From positions 1-64,000 of the forward strand of contig NZ_CANLGU010000003.1 of assembly GCF_947490405.1 (NCBI RefSeq): DNA of 64,000 nucleotides. The letters are read 5' to 3'. The translations under genes were made by a program, and so were the position numbers. Of the stretch, positions 24,987-34,810 are shown piece after piece; positions within the stretch are counted from its first letter, which is position 1; each line of letters begins with the position of its first letter. This DNA comes from an uncultured Algibacter sp. Lineage in GTDB: Bacteria; Bacteroidota; Bacteroidia; Flavobacteriales; Flavobacteriaceae. The notes under the pieces are model-generated. The model was not told where the DNA came from. It searched no databases and saw nothing but the letters and a program-made list of their open reading frames with translations.

Positions 24987-25948
24987 ATTTCTCCTAATAT
25001 CTTTGACATTACCCAACTAGTATGTAAAGCGGTTTCTCCAGATGAAGGGTGTGATTTTATAAGACCTTGAAAATAATCTCGCATGTTTTCCACATGAAAC
25101 TGCTGAATATGTTTAGGGTTAGTTATAAAAATTTCTTCGTTCTTTTCTTCGCTATTTATGACGATTGGTTTTTCGTGAAAAACAGAAAATTTTATGGTGC
25201 CTTTGCTCCCGTAAATAGTAACTTTATCAAGATGGTTGTTACAACCAAAGTTCCAAGTTCCCGAACCTGTAATTTCATTTTTATGGCACCAAGACGCAGT
25301 TACTGCATCTTTAGCAGAATATAAGTTTTGTTGATTTAAACTAATGCCTTTTGCTTCTGTAATGTCTCCGAGAAAGAAGGTAAATAAATCTAAACCATGG
25401 CTAGCAAGATCATCAAAATAACCAGCTGGAGCAATATTTGAATCTGTACGCCAATTATATTGTTTAGAAGTATCAATTTCACTTGCAGGTTTGCTTAAAT
25501 GTGCATTTATATGCCTTATTTTTCCAATATAATTATTATCTATCCATTCTTTAACTTTTAAAAAACGGGGTAAGGATCGTCTATAGTAAGCAACAAATAA
25601 AGGAATATTCTTTTCTAGAAAGGCTTTTTGAATTTCTAAACTTTCTGTATAACTTGGAGATAAAGGTTTTTCTATACAACACGGTTTACCAGCTTTAGCT
25701 ACCTTTAAAGCATAAGTTTTATGAGTGTCTGGTGGTGTAGCAATGTAAATAGCATCAATAGAGGAATCATTTATTAAATGATCTGCATTGGTATATACTT
25801 TATTGATATTATGACGCTTTGCATAATCATTCAGCTTTTGTTCGTCACGCCTCATCACAGCAATAACATTAAAACCTTTTGTGTTTTGGTATGCAGGTCC
25901 ACTTTTTATTTCAGTTACACTACCACAACCTATAAATCCCCAATTCAT
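24983..25948 (-). CDS. Gfo/Idh/MocA family oxidoreductase
   Basis: 321 aa. N-terminal Rossmann NAD(P) motif WGFIGCGSVTE, second strand VIAVMRRD, and the EKP motif in KPCCIEKPLS that carries the catalytic-site lysine. The C-terminal alpha/beta domain includes GYFDDLASHGLDLFTFFLG, where the His of the ASHG-type motif is expected to be catalytic. The substrate is probably a sugar or cyclitol and cannot be told from sequence. It is downstream of yebC on the same strand but separated by a terminator (25973-25999). Confidence 0.92.
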   Translation of the reverse strand: MNWGFIGCGSVTEIKSGPAYQNTKGFNVIAVMRRDEQKLNDYAKRHNINKVYTNADHLINDSSIDAIYIATPPDTHKTYALKVAKAGKPCCIEKPLSPSYTESLEIQKAFLEKNIPLFVAYYRRSLPRFLKVKEWIDNNYIGKIRHINAHLSKPASEIDTSKQYNWRTDSNIAPAGYFDDLASHGLDLFTFFLGDITEAKGISLNQQNLYSAKDAVTASWCHKNEITGSGTWNFGCNNHLDKVTIYGSKGTIKFSVFHEKPIVINSEEKNEEIFITNPKHIQQFHVENMRDYFQGLIKSHPSSGETALHTSWVMSKILGEI

Positions 25949-25972
25949 AAATAGAAAAACTAAAAATCTAAA

Positions 25973-25999
25973 AAAAAGAGAGCGTTTAGCTCTCTTTTT
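25973..25999 (-). terminator. Intrinsic terminator downstream of yebC
   Basis: AAAAAGAGAGC-GTTTA-GCTCTCTTTTT, a perfect 11-bp stem with A/T arms that give a T-run on either strand. It lies 13 bp beyond the yebC stop and upstream of the oxidoreductase start. Confidence 0.85.
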
Positions 26000-26011
26000 A
26001 CATCATATATT

Positions 26012-26731
26012 TTATTCTGCACTCTCTTCCATGGTATGATATACATTTTGTACATCATCATCCTCCTCAAGTTTTTCGAGAAGTTTCTCTACATCTTGAG
26101 CTTGTTCTGGAGTTAGTGATTTTGTTACTTGCGGAATTCTTTCAAATCCAGATGATAAAATCTCAATTTCTCGACGCTCTAATTCAGCTTGAATTGCCCC
26201 AAAGCTCTCGAAAGGCGCATAAATTAAAATACCATCGTCATCAGCAAAAACTTCTTCAGCTCCAAAGTCAATAAATTCTAATTCAATTTCCTCAGGGTCT
26301 AAACCTTCAGCATTTATTCTAAAATTGCAAGTATGGTCGAACATAAAAACTACTGAACCAGACGTTCCTAAACTACCATCACACTTATTGAAGTAGCTAC
26401 GCACGTTAGCTACAGTTCTAGTATTATTATCTGTTGCTGTTTCTACTAAAATAGCAATACCGTGTTGTGCATAACCTTCAAAAACAACTTCTTTATAATC
26501 TCCTTGACTTTTATCTGAGGCACGTTTTATGGCACGTTCTACATTATCTTTGGGCATGTTTACAGATTTTGCATTCTGTATAACTGCTCTTAAACGTGAA
26601 TTACTATCTGGATCTGGACCACCTTCTTTCACAGCCATTACAATGTCTTTACCAATACGCGTAAAGGCTTTACTCATTGCTGACCAACGCTTCATTTTTC
26701 TTGCTTTTCTAAATTCGAAAGCTCTTCCCAT
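26012..26731 (-). CDS. yebC: YebC/PmpR family protein
   Basis: 239 aa with the diagnostic N-terminal region (MGRAFEFRKARKMKRWSAMS), the RLRAVIQNAKSVNMPKDNVERA-type motif (NMPKDNVERAIKRA), YEGYAxHG-like FEGYAQHGIAILVE, and an acidic C-terminus (EKLLEKLEEDDDVQNVYHT). Members act as transcriptional regulators, and YebC-type proteins were also linked to translation of difficult (proline-rich) stretches. A terminator follows at 25973-25999. Confidence 0.95.
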   Translation of the reverse strand: MGRAFEFRKARKMKRWSAMSKAFTRIGKDIVMAVKEGGPDPDSNSRLRAVIQNAKSVNMPKDNVERAIKRASDKSQGDYKEVVFEGYAQHGIAILVETATDNNTRTVANVRSYFNKCDGSLGTSGSVVFMFDHTCNFRINAEGLDPEEIELEFIDFGAEEVFADDDGILIYAPFESFGAIQAELERREIEILSSGFERIPQVTKSLTPEQAQDVEKLLEKLEEDDDVQNVYHTMEESAE

Positions 26732-26778
26732 AATCTATTATTTATTCAATTTTAATTCTCACAAATTTAATAAATCTA

Positions 26779-27813
26779 TTATTCGTTTGGAATATGTTTA
26801 GCTAAAAACCTTTCGTTAGCGGTATTCAATTTATTAATCAGGATGTTTCTTTTTTTATTTAAATCAGTATTTATTTTATTGTAATCCTTAACTCCCTTAT
26901 TTAATAGATTGACCTGCTCATTGTAATTATCTATTTGTGCCTTGGTTCTTTTTCGTTCGGGTATTCTATCTAATGTGTTTTTTATGGTATTAAAATTCTC
27001 TTGTAATAATAGAAAGTCTATCATTTTGGATACTTTGTTTTCAGCTTCATCTTTAAAAAAAACGAAAGCTTCTTTTGTAATATTTATTATCGATTTATCA
27101 CCTTTATAAACTTTATGTGTTGAAATTTTTTCTAACCCTTCATTTGCAGTTTCACTCAACGCATTAGCACTTTGTTCTATGGCACCAAGATCAGAAGTGC
27201 CCAATGCATCCATCAAATGTATTTCGTTTATATAGACTTTAAAGTAGGTAAGGTACATTTCATTATAATGTTTAAATACTTCATTAGATATTTCCATTTT
27301 CTTACTTAAATCAGTATTACTTTCAACAATGTTTATATTGTGTTTGTTTGCAAAAGCATAAAAATCAGTTTCATACTGTTGTTGCGCTTCTTCCATTTTT
27401 TTGTCAGCCATTTCTTGAGCTAACATGTATGCTTCCATTAAATCGTATGATTGTTCTGCAACTTCTTTCATATCTATGATTTTAGCATAATCATGATTTA
27501 GTAAATCTAAATTAAAGTTTAATTGTTTTAATACTTTGTTTTTATAATCATCGCCATCAAAACCATTAGCTTTTTGAATTTTCCCTATTGAACGTTCCAT
27601 TGTTTTAATTAAAACATTTCGCTTGCCTCTGATTGTTTTATCTCTTTTACTATGAGCTATTGCTTTGGTGTAATTCCACATGCTTCTGGAAATAGCCGTG
27701 TGTTCTTTCCCAACAAAGTCTAAGTACTCAGATGCATTTTTAAAATTTTGTGAATACGAATGGGCCACAAGGCCAATAAATAAAATAGATAAGTAAAGTT
27801 TAATTAATTTCAT
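26779..27813 (-). CDS. Secreted helical protein (possibly LIC11966 family surface protein)
   Basis: 344 aa with a signal peptide (about 1-21, ending HSYSQ) and an almost entirely helical, Lys/Glu/Asn-rich mature part with coiled-coil potential (VAEQSYDLMEAYMLAQEMAD; INTDLNKKRNILINKL). The opening NASEYLDFVGKEHTAISRSM resembles proteins named LIC11966 family surface protein, from memory. No enzymatic motif. The S41 protease gene lies 2 bp upstream, so the pair is co-transcribed and this may be a partner or substrate of the protease (inference). Confidence 0.72.
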   Translation of the reverse strand: MKLIKLYLSILFIGLVAHSYSQNFKNASEYLDFVGKEHTAISRSMWNYTKAIAHSKRDKTIRGKRNVLIKTMERSIGKIQKANGFDGDDYKNKVLKQLNFNLDLLNHDYAKIIDMKEVAEQSYDLMEAYMLAQEMADKKMEEAQQQYETDFYAFANKHNINIVESNTDLSKKMEISNEVFKHYNEMYLTYFKVYINEIHLMDALGTSDLGAIEQSANALSETANEGLEKISTHKVYKGDKSIINITKEAFVFFKDEAENKVSKMIDFLLLQENFNTIKNTLDRIPERKRTKAQIDNYNEQVNLLNKGVKDYNKINTDLNKKRNILINKLNTANERFLAKHIPNE

Positions 27814-27815
27814 GC

Positions 27816-29876
27816 TTAGTTTGTTGTTTTTAAGTTTATTAAATCGAGCATGATGTTATATGTTTCTATTAAAATAACATCTTCCTCTAGGTCTTTTAAA
27901 ATAGTTTTATTGTTTTCCATAGCAACTTGATCATATTGAATTATTTGATTTGTTGATATTGTGTTTGCAAATACTAAATCTGATATTCTAGTTTTATTAA
28001 TATTATTAAACCATTCCCAAAGTTCCTTGTAAGAGTTAATATCTTTGTATATGTTTTTAACAGATAAAGGATATTGTTTCTTTTTTTTAATGTAGTTTTC
28101 AATTAATTCAGTATTCATTTTAGATATATTTTCAAAATGATCACTAGCTGTAATTCTCTCTTTACTTAGTGTTTGTAACTTATCTATATTAATTTTTTTA
28201 TTTGGTAAGTATTTAATTTCTGCTTTGATAGAATCATTCTTTAAGGCGAAACTTGAGTAACGCTCTTGGTTTTCAAAATTATCATAAATTGAAGGAATAG
28301 TTATATCTGGAATAACACCAACAGACTGATGACTCTTTCCTGATGGTCTGTAAAACTTCTCAATAGTAAGTTTTACAAACCCCAAATCTTTGGATTTATT
28401 TAAAGGAAAGATTACTTGAGCACTAGATTTTCCATGAGTAGGGGTTCCAACTATTACTGCTCTATTATAATCTTGTAAGACTGATGCAAATAATTCTGAT
28501 GCTGAAGCACTGAAGCTATTAACAAGAATAACTACTGGATTAGTAAATACAGCACCTCGTTTGTAGTCTCTTAGAGTATAGGTTTTCTGGTTGTTATATT
28601 TAATTATTGATACTGGACCTCTATCTATAAACATACCCGATAAATCTGAGGCTTCTTTCATAGATCCACCACCATTAAATCTTAAATCGATTATGAGGCC
28701 TTGAATATGTTCTTTTTTAAGTTTATAAATTTCTTTAGCAAAATCGTTAGCCATTCCTAAACCGTTTAGCGATTCTAAATCTGTATAGAAACTAGGGATT
28801 TTAATGTACCCGATTGCTTTATCACCATTTATTATATAGCCTTTAATACTATTTGTTTCAACCTGGATATTATCTTTTGTCAATTCAACGTCCAAAATCT
28901 GGCCATTAGCTTTTTTTATCTTAAAGATTATTGTTTGTTTTTTATTATCGCCAATATAAGCTTCAATATCATTATTTGAAACACAATATGTCTCTAGTAC
29001 TTCACCATTAAATTGTAATGATTTTATAATATCATCTACTTCAATACCTATATTTTTATCAGCAGGACTACCAGGAGCAATGTGTGATATTAAAATATCT
29101 CCTTTATCATTTTTTATTGTTGAAATACCAAATGATAATTGACTATTTGACACCTGGTTTTCAAATAAAGCTTTATTTGAACTATTGAAATAAGTAGAAT
29201 TTGCGTCTTGATAGTTCAAATAAGAATTTAAAAAGGATTCTTTCACAAATTGATTTATTCCACCATTTTGATTCAATAATTCATTTAATAGGCAGAGTTC
29301 TTTTTGAATAATTTGCGGTTTAATATTGCGTTCTAAGTCAATAAAATTTGTTTCTATATTTTCGAAGACAGAATCATTTTCAATAAGCTGGCTAATAATA
29401 TTATATCTAATTCGTTTACTCCAATATTTTTTAACTGCATTAATATTTTTAAAGTAAGGATAATTTATATCTGAGTCAAAATAAAGCGTATCGATTCCAG
29501 AATAATTTAATGTTTCTGATTCAAGTTGAGTTATATATCGTTTTGAAAACTCAATTCTCTCTTTTAGTTTAATGATATATGGCTCAATAAAATGACAGTT
29601 ATTTGAATTTATATAATCATCAAATTTATATTTATCGTTTGAAAAAAACTCAATATCACTATGCGTAAATAAACGCTTATTTTTATCAAGACTTTTGATG
29701 AATAAATTGTGTACTTCTTTTGATAAACTGTCATTAATGGGCTTAGGCGAAAAATGAGATTTCTTAACCAATGTAATTACGCCGTATAATTGATCACAAA
29801 AAATATCATTTTGAGATAAAGCATTAAAACTAAAAATTGAGAAGAAAAGTAGAAAGTATTTATAGTTCATTAACAA
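27816..29876 (-). CDS. Tail-specific (C-terminal processing) S41 protease with PDZ domain
   Basis: 686 aa. Signal peptide about 1-22 (FSIFSFNALSQ). An N-terminal helical region (20-220) precedes a PDZ domain (about 245-330: LSFGISTIKNDKGDILISHI, PGSPADK) and the S41 core (GLIIDLRFNGGGS, VNSFSASASE, THGKSS). The Ser-Lys dyad is predicted at S458 and K483, the same 25-residue spacing as E. coli Prc. A DUF3340-like C-terminus follows. It acts in the periplasm on misfolded or lipoprotein substrates. ATG 29870 is an equally good start. It is divergent from nothing and is followed 2 bp later by the helical secreted protein. Confidence 0.92.
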   Translation of the reverse strand: MLMNYKYFLLFFSIFSFNALSQNDIFCDQLYGVITLVKKSHFSPKPINDSLSKEVHNLFIKSLDKNKRLFTHSDIEFFSNDKYKFDDYINSNNCHFIEPYIIKLKERIEFSKRYITQLESETLNYSGIDTLYFDSDINYPYFKNINAVKKYWSKRIRYNIISQLIENDSVFENIETNFIDLERNIKPQIIQKELCLLNELLNQNGGINQFVKESFLNSYLNYQDANSTYFNSSNKALFENQVSNSQLSFGISTIKNDKGDILISHIAPGSPADKNIGIEVDDIIKSLQFNGEVLETYCVSNNDIEAYIGDNKKQTIIFKIKKANGQILDVELTKDNIQVETNSIKGYIINGDKAIGYIKIPSFYTDLESLNGLGMANDFAKEIYKLKKEHIQGLIIDLRFNGGGSMKEASDLSGMFIDRGPVSIIKYNNQKTYTLRDYKRGAVFTNPVVILVNSFSASASELFASVLQDYNRAVIVGTPTHGKSSAQVIFPLNKSKDLGFVKLTIEKFYRPSGKSHQSVGVIPDITIPSIYDNFENQERYSSFALKNDSIKAEIKYLPNKKINIDKLQTLSKERITASDHFENISKMNTELIENYIKKKKQYPLSVKNIYKDINSYKELWEWFNNINKTRISDLVFANTISTNQIIQYDQVAMENNKTILKDLEEDVILIETYNIMLDLINLKTTN

Positions 29877-29907
29877 GAATTAAAGAATCTAAAGTAAGAA
29901 AAATACA

Positions 29908-30201
29908 TTATTCCTCTTCAGGTTCAACAATGTTTTCTATAGCTTCAGCCAATTTAAAATCCTTAATTGTAACACCATTAGCATCATGAGTTGATAATGA
30001 AATGGTAAGCACATTATAGACATTACTCCAATTAGGATGATGGTTTAATGCTTCGCACTCAAAAGCTATCCTGCTCATAGCACTAAAGCAATCCTTGAAA
30101 TTTTCAAATTCAAACTCTGCATGAATGGCATTGTCATAATATTCCCAATCAGGTAAGTGTAATAATTTTTTCTCGATATCTTGTTCTGAAATTTTGCTCA
30201 T
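29908..30201 (-). CDS. 4a-hydroxytetrahydrobiopterin (pterin-4-alpha-carbinolamine) dehydratase
   Basis: 97 aa, the family size. The active-site motif is visible as EALNHHPNWSNVYNVLTI (the two His and downstream Trp), with LSTHDANGVTIKDFKLAEAI providing the C-terminal signature. The enzyme dehydrates 4a-hydroxytetrahydrobiopterin made by aromatic amino acid hydroxylases. In flavobacteria it is often found away from phhA, as here. Confidence 0.93.
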   Translation of the reverse strand: MSKISEQDIEKKLLHLPDWEYYDNAIHAEFEFENFKDCFSAMSRIAFECEALNHHPNWSNVYNVLTISLSTHDANGVTIKDFKLAEAIENIVEPEEE

Positions 30202-30249
30202 AAAGTATTTTTTATGTTACAATTTAATGATTTCAAAAATTAAAATCAA

Positions 30250-31098
30250 TTAAAATTTTAATTCTGATAAGATATCTAAGCTTGAAATTTGTAGGTGTTT
30301 GGGTAGTTTGTTGAATTTAGGTAAAACTGCCAGATAACGGTCGTTATTTGTTGTAAAAACACGTTTGTATATTGGTTTGTTTTTCAACTCTAAAGAGGAA
30401 ATAATTTCTTCTAAAAAATCGTCATGATGAACTAAATCACTACTTCCCAAATGAAAAACCCCATATTTATTTCTATTAATAATGTAATGAATTTGTTGTG
30501 TTACTTTTGAATCGGTTGTAACATTCATAATTAAATTTGGAAACACCTCAATAGGCTCTTTTGTTTTAATAAAATGAATGATTTCTTGAACCCTTGGAGA
30601 TTGCGCTCCAAATACCATAGGTAACCTTAAAATAGTCACTTGCTTTTTTGGTAAACGCAAGAGCATATTTTCAATTTTTATTTTAAAATGTCCGTAAATG
30701 CTATTACTATATGTTTTATCATATTCGTAACTAGGATATTTTGTGTAAGCATCAAAAACGTTAGCAGAAGAAATGAAAATAATTTTTATTTTATGATGGA
30801 ATACATATTCAGTTAAATGCTGATGTAACAAAACTTGTTTTGAAAAATCACCCCTTAAACTTGAAATTATTATTGTAGGCTTTACAATATCTAAAATTTC
30901 ATAAATATCATCTTCCTCAATATTATATTGAAAGAAGTGATTATTTTTTTCTAAAGCTTTGTTAGACGTATTGTAGGTTCCGAATGTTCGAAAGTAGGAG
31001 CAGAGTTCTTTATAAATAGCACTTCCTAAAAAGCCACTAGCTCCTAGAATTAACACTTTATGTTTACTAGCTTTCTTCCCCTTCACTTTCATCTTCAA
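30250..31098 (-). CDS. NAD(P)-dependent sugar-nucleotide reductase-like SDR (RmlD-type fold)
   Basis: 282 aa. The extended-SDR glycine motif is GASGFLG (near 19-25), the active-site Tyr/Lys pair is seen in SIYGHFKIKIE (YxxxK), and IIFISSANVFDAY and TILRLPMVFGAQSPR are family landmarks. It resembles dTDP-4-dehydrorhamnose reductases, but no other rml genes are nearby, so the substrate is unknown. The N-terminus is unusually basic (MKMKVKGKKASKHK), possibly because a later start is used. It sits 12 bp downstream of gcvT. Confidence 0.87.
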   Translation of the reverse strand: MKMKVKGKKASKHKVLILGASGFLGSAIYKELCSYFRTFGTYNTSNKALEKNNHFFQYNIEEDDIYEILDIVKPTIIISSLRGDFSKQVLLHQHLTEYVFHHKIKIIFISSANVFDAYTKYPSYEYDKTYSNSIYGHFKIKIENMLLRLPKKQVTILRLPMVFGAQSPRVQEIIHFIKTKEPIEVFPNLIMNVTTDSKVTQQIHYIINRNKYGVFHLGSSDLVHHDDFLEEIISSLELKNKPIYKRVFTTNNDRYLAVLPKFNKLPKHLQISSLDILSELKF

Positions 31099-31110
31099 AT
31101 TTAAAGTAAA

Positions 31111-32193
31111 CTAGTTTTTATAAAATGGCAATTTTACTACTGTGGCAGGAATAGTTTTTTTACGGATTTGAATATTTATTTTACTATTCACATCAGCAAA
31201 AATAGTTGGCACATATCCTAAGCCAATACCTTTACTTAAAGACGGTGACATGGTTCCTGATGTTACAATACCAATTGTTTTTCCATTACCATCAACAATA
31301 TCATAACCCTGTCGAGGAATCCCGCGATCATCCAACTCAAAAGCAATAAGTTTTCGTTCAGGACCACGCTCTTTTTCAGCTTTTAAAGCTTCAGAATTTG
31401 TGAAATTTTTTGTAAACTTTGTTATCCAACCTAATCCAGCTTCAATAGGTGAGGTGGTGTCATCTATATCATTTCCATAAAGACAATACCCCATTTCTAA
31501 ACGTAAAGTATCACGGGCTGCAAGACCAATTGGTTTGATACCAAAATTTGCTCCAGCTTCTAAAACTTTATCCCAAACTTGTTTTACTTCAGAGTTTTTA
31601 CAATAAATTTCAAAACCACCACTGCCTGTATACCCTGTTGCAGAAATTATTACATGTTCGATACCTGCAAAATCTGCAACAACAAAATTATAGAATTTAA
31701 TTTCAGATAAATCATAACTTGTTATACTTTGCATGGCTTCAATAGCTTTCGGTCCTTGTATAGCCAATAAAGAGTAGTCTTCGCTCAAATCACGCATAGT
31801 AGCACCGACATCGTTTTTAGACTGAATCCAATTCCAATCTTTTTTAATGTTACTGGCATTAACTACTAATAAATATGTTTCTTCTTTAATTTTATAAATA
31901 ATTAAATCATCAACAATACCATTATTATCATTTGGTAAGCAACTGTATTGCGCTTTCCCAATAGTTAATTTTGAAGCATCATTACTCGATACTTTTTGTA
32001 TTAAATCAAGTGCATGTTCGCCTTCAATTAAAAACTCGCCCATATGAGATACATCAAAAACACCAACTGTATTTCTAACGGTTTCATGTTCTATGTTTAC
32101 TCCTTCATATTGTACTGGCATGTTGTATCCAGCAAAAGGCACCATTTTCGCTCCAAGCATTTTGTGAGTTTCAGTTAAGGCTGTGTTCTTCAT
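31111..32193 (-). CDS. gcvT: Aminomethyltransferase, glycine cleavage T protein
   Basis: 360 aa, full length. Family signature [45 protein letters not shown] and [19 protein letters not shown] are all present; the C-terminal barrel carries [14 protein letters not shown]. It transfers the methylene group from the aminomethyl-lipoyl H protein to tetrahydrofolate. gcvH and gcvP are not in the window. The 86-bp upstream gap has no recognisable glycine riboswitch. Confidence 0.97.
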   Translation of the reverse strand: MKNTALTETHKMLGAKMVPFAGYNMPVQYEGVNIEHETVRNTVGVFDVSHMGEFLIEGEHALDLIQKVSSNDASKLTIGKAQYSCLPNDNNGIVDDLIIYKIKEETYLLVVNASNIKKDWNWIQSKNDVGATMRDLSEDYSLLAIQGPKAIEAMQSITSYDLSEIKFYNFVVADFAGIEHVIISATGYTGSGGFEIYCKNSEVKQVWDKVLEAGANFGIKPIGLAARDTLRLEMGYCLYGNDIDDTTSPIEAGLGWITKFTKNFTNSEALKAEKERGPERKLIAFELDDRGIPRQGYDIVDGNGKTIGIVTSGTMSPSLSKGIGLGYVPTIFADVNSKINIQIRKKTIPATVVKLPFYKN

Positions 32194-32279
32194 CTTTCTT
32201 GAAATTTTTCAAAACAAAAGTATTGAAAATTTCAAGAAAGATAGATTAATTAGAAAAAATCAATTGCTAAATAAAAGGA

Positions 32280-33284
32280 TTAAAATTTAACAATTTTCTT
32301 TACAAAATAATTGTTGACGTCTGAGTTAGAAATAAAATAAATACCACTTTGTAAATCAGAAATATCAATAGAATGTTTTGAAGAAATATAGTTTACTTCC
32401 CGAACAGTAATACCGTGTATATTTTTCAAAAATAATTTCCCATTTGAAAATAAGTTATCAATTTCAACTTTTCCATTAGTTGGATTTGGGAATATTTTTA
32501 CATCACTATTTTTATTTAATTTATTAACTGATAATGTAGCACAAGACGATTCACTATTTGTTAAATTAAATGCTGTACTATCAGATACATCTGTTCTACG
32601 TAGTACCATTTTGTCCATAAAAAAGAAACTAGACCTTGCATCTACAATAACTGAATATAAGCCTGCAGTATTGAAAGATGCCCATATAAATCTAAAAGAA
32701 TCTCCATCATTTGTATTTGTTACAAAGCCCCAACGTTGATCTACTGGAAGATTTACGGGGTGCCTATTCATGAAAGCTTTAAAATACCCATCAACACTAG
32801 AACCTTCTGGACAATCCCTATCTGCATTACTATTACAATTTGGTTTTGGTTCAACTGCTAATGTAGATGTTGCACTACTTTGTTTCGTGGCATAAAAATC
32901 ATCAGCTACTATACGTAACCAAGCATCATTATGCTCACCACCAGAAGTGCCAGTGCCTATGCGCCCTCGCCACGCAAGTCTATATGTTCCTGGATTATTA
33001 ATTTTTATATTGTAAGTTATAGGCGCTCCTGTTAAAGCAGAAAAAGACTGAGGGCCATCCCAGAATATGTAATCAATTGTAGAACCAGACAAATTAGGAT
33101 CTGCTTCACTTCCTGTTTTCCAGTTGGAATTGTTCCTAATCCCAGATTCCATTTCAATGGTTAGTAATCCATTTTGTTCTTCAAAAGGTAGAATTCCATC
33201 GCACATTGTTGTTTGTGCTGATAATTGAATACATAGAAGCGAAAACACTAATATGTACGATGTTTGAATTGTAATTTTTCTCAT
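32280..33284 (-). CDS. Secreted T9SS cargo protein with carbohydrate-binding-like domain
   Basis: Start set at ATG 33284 (334 aa) because the signal peptide MRKITIQTSYILVFSLLCIQ begins there; the frame upstream to 33362 adds 26 non-signal residues. The mature part (about 25-250) resembles CBM6/malectin-like modules with a two-cysteine segment, and the last 80 residues form a typical type A T9SS sorting domain (KIFPNPTNGKVEI, LFLKNIHGITVRE, SGIYFI, FVKKIVKF). It is therefore exported across the outer membrane and probably surface-attached. The ligand is unknown. Confidence 0.85.
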   Translation of the reverse strand: MRKITIQTSYILVFSLLCIQLSAQTTMCDGILPFEEQNGLLTIEMESGIRNNSNWKTGSEADPNLSGSTIDYIFWDGPQSFSALTGAPITYNIKINNPGTYRLAWRGRIGTGTSGGEHNDAWLRIVADDFYATKQSSATSTLAVEPKPNCNSNADRDCPEGSSVDGYFKAFMNRHPVNLPVDQRWGFVTNTNDGDSFRFIWASFNTAGLYSVIVDARSSFFFMDKMVLRRTDVSDSTAFNLTNSESSCATLSVNKLNKNSDVKIFPNPTNGKVEIDNLFSNGKLFLKNIHGITVREVNYISSKHSIDISDLQSGIYFISNSDVNNYFVKKIVKF

Positions 33285-33419
33285 TGCTGCAGTTTTTTTC
33301 TTATGTGTGTAAATTTCTAGAAAAAAACAAACTATACCATCATGAGGTATCCTGTTAAACAAATATTAATTTTTTTAGCATGTGCTTGATTGCAGCTTTA
33401 ATTTATTGCTAAAAAGCTC

Positions 33420-34712
33420 TTATGACAATAAGAAAGCTTTTAAACCTTGATAGCTAGAAATGACTACCGATTCCTTTTCTTTATCTATTACTTCTTGAAT
33501 TTGCTTTGGTAAAGGTTGTTCTTCTTTGATGACTTCTATAACAACATCTAAAAACTTAGTTGGATGCGCGGTTTCTAAAAACACACAATGGGCGTTTGGG
33601 TTTTCTTTTAGATATGTCTTACTTCCTAAATAACCAACAGCTCCGTGTGGGTCTGCAACATAATTGTAGTTATTGTAAATTTCTAACATGGCTGCTTTGG
33701 TTTCTTCATCTGTAAAGCTGTATGAAGACACATTTTGTTTTAAGCTATCAAATTTATTTTTATAAATCTCTTGAATACGAATGAAGTTACTTGGCGCGCC
33801 AACATCCATGGCATTACTAATAGTCTGAATAGACGGTTTTGGTTCGTACAACTGCGATTGTAAATAACGTGTTACTACGTTATTAGCATTGTTTGATGCT
33901 ATAAAATGTTTGATTGGTAAGCCTAATTGTTGCGCCATCATACCAGCACAAATGTTTCCGAAGTTTCCACTTGGTACAGAGAATACAATGTCCTCATATT
34001 TTTTATGTAATTGCTTGTAAGCAAACATAAAATAGAATAATTGTGGTAACCAACGTGCTACGTTTATTGAGTTTGCTGATGTTAACTGCATTTTACTGGT
34101 TAACTCCTCATCTAAAAAAGCGGTCTTCACCATGGCTTGACAATCGTCAAACGTCCCATTTACTTCTAAAGCTTTGATGTTTTGACCTAATGTTGTTAGT
34201 TGTTTTTCTTGAATGTCGCTTACTTTTCCACTCGGGTAGAGTATAACTACATTTACACCTTTAACTCCTAAAAACCCATTAGCCACAGCACCTCCAGTAT
34301 CTCCAGAAGTAGCTACTAAAACCGTAACTTCATTGGTGTTGTTTTGATTAAAATACCCTAAACAGCGCGCCATAAAACGTGCGCCAACATCTTTAAAGGC
34401 CATTGTTGGTCCATGAAAAAGCTCAAGAGTTGAAATGTTTTCATTTAGCTTGACAACAGGGAAATCAAAAGAGAGCGTTTCTTCAACAATTGTTTTTAAA
34501 ATAGCTTCTGGAATTTCAGGAGACACAAATTGTTTAATAGCTTGAAAAGCAATTTCAGAATACGATAAGTTTTCAAAATTATCCCAGAATGACTGCGGTA
34601 AAGGTTCAATGCTTTCTGGAAAGTACAAACCTTTATCGGGTGCTAATCCTTTTATAACAGCATCTTTAAATGATGTGTTTGGTGCTTTATGATTAAGTGA
34701 GTAATAGTTCAT
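33420..34712 (-). CDS. thrC: Threonine synthase
   Basis: 430 aa. PLP-binding motif HGPTMAFKDVGARFM contains the Schiff-base lysine; ATSGDTGGAVANGFLG binds the PLP phosphate; VPSGNFGNICAGMMAQ and VADPHGAVGYLG are also conserved. It converts O-phospho-homoserine to threonine, the last step of the pathway begun by the thrA and thrB genes immediately upstream. The thrB-thrC gap of 98 bp holds a REP-like hairpin element. Confidence 0.97.
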   Translation of the reverse strand: MNYYSLNHKAPNTSFKDAVIKGLAPDKGLYFPESIEPLPQSFWDNFENLSYSEIAFQAIKQFVSPEIPEAILKTIVEETLSFDFPVVKLNENISTLELFHGPTMAFKDVGARFMARCLGYFNQNNTNEVTVLVATSGDTGGAVANGFLGVKGVNVVILYPSGKVSDIQEKQLTTLGQNIKALEVNGTFDDCQAMVKTAFLDEELTSKMQLTSANSINVARWLPQLFYFMFAYKQLHKKYEDIVFSVPSGNFGNICAGMMAQQLGLPIKHFIASNNANNVVTRYLQSQLYEPKPSIQTISNAMDVGAPSNFIRIQEIYKNKFDSLKQNVSSYSFTDEETKAAMLEIYNNYNYVADPHGAVGYLGSKTYLKENPNAHCVFLETAHPTKFLDVVIEVIKEEQPLPKQIQEVIDKEKESVVISSYQGLKAFLLS

Positions 34713-34721
34713 TTTTCTGTA

Positions 34722-34790
34722 ATTCCTGCGAAAGCAGGAATCTATTTATTAGTTATTTGCTATGAGATTTCTCCTTTCGTCGAAATGACA
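34722..34790. repeat. REP-like dispersed element in the thrB-thrC gap
   Basis: A perfect hairpin ATTCCTGC-GAAA-GCAGGAAT (34722-34741) is followed by GAGATTTCTCCTTTCGTCG and AAATGACA (34764-34790). I recall both sequences as common intergenic repeats in flavobacterial genomes. It could stabilise mRNA ends or modulate thrC expression; only one copy is in this window. Confidence 0.5.
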
Positions 34791-34810
34791 TAATATTTCT
34801 ATTTAAACGT

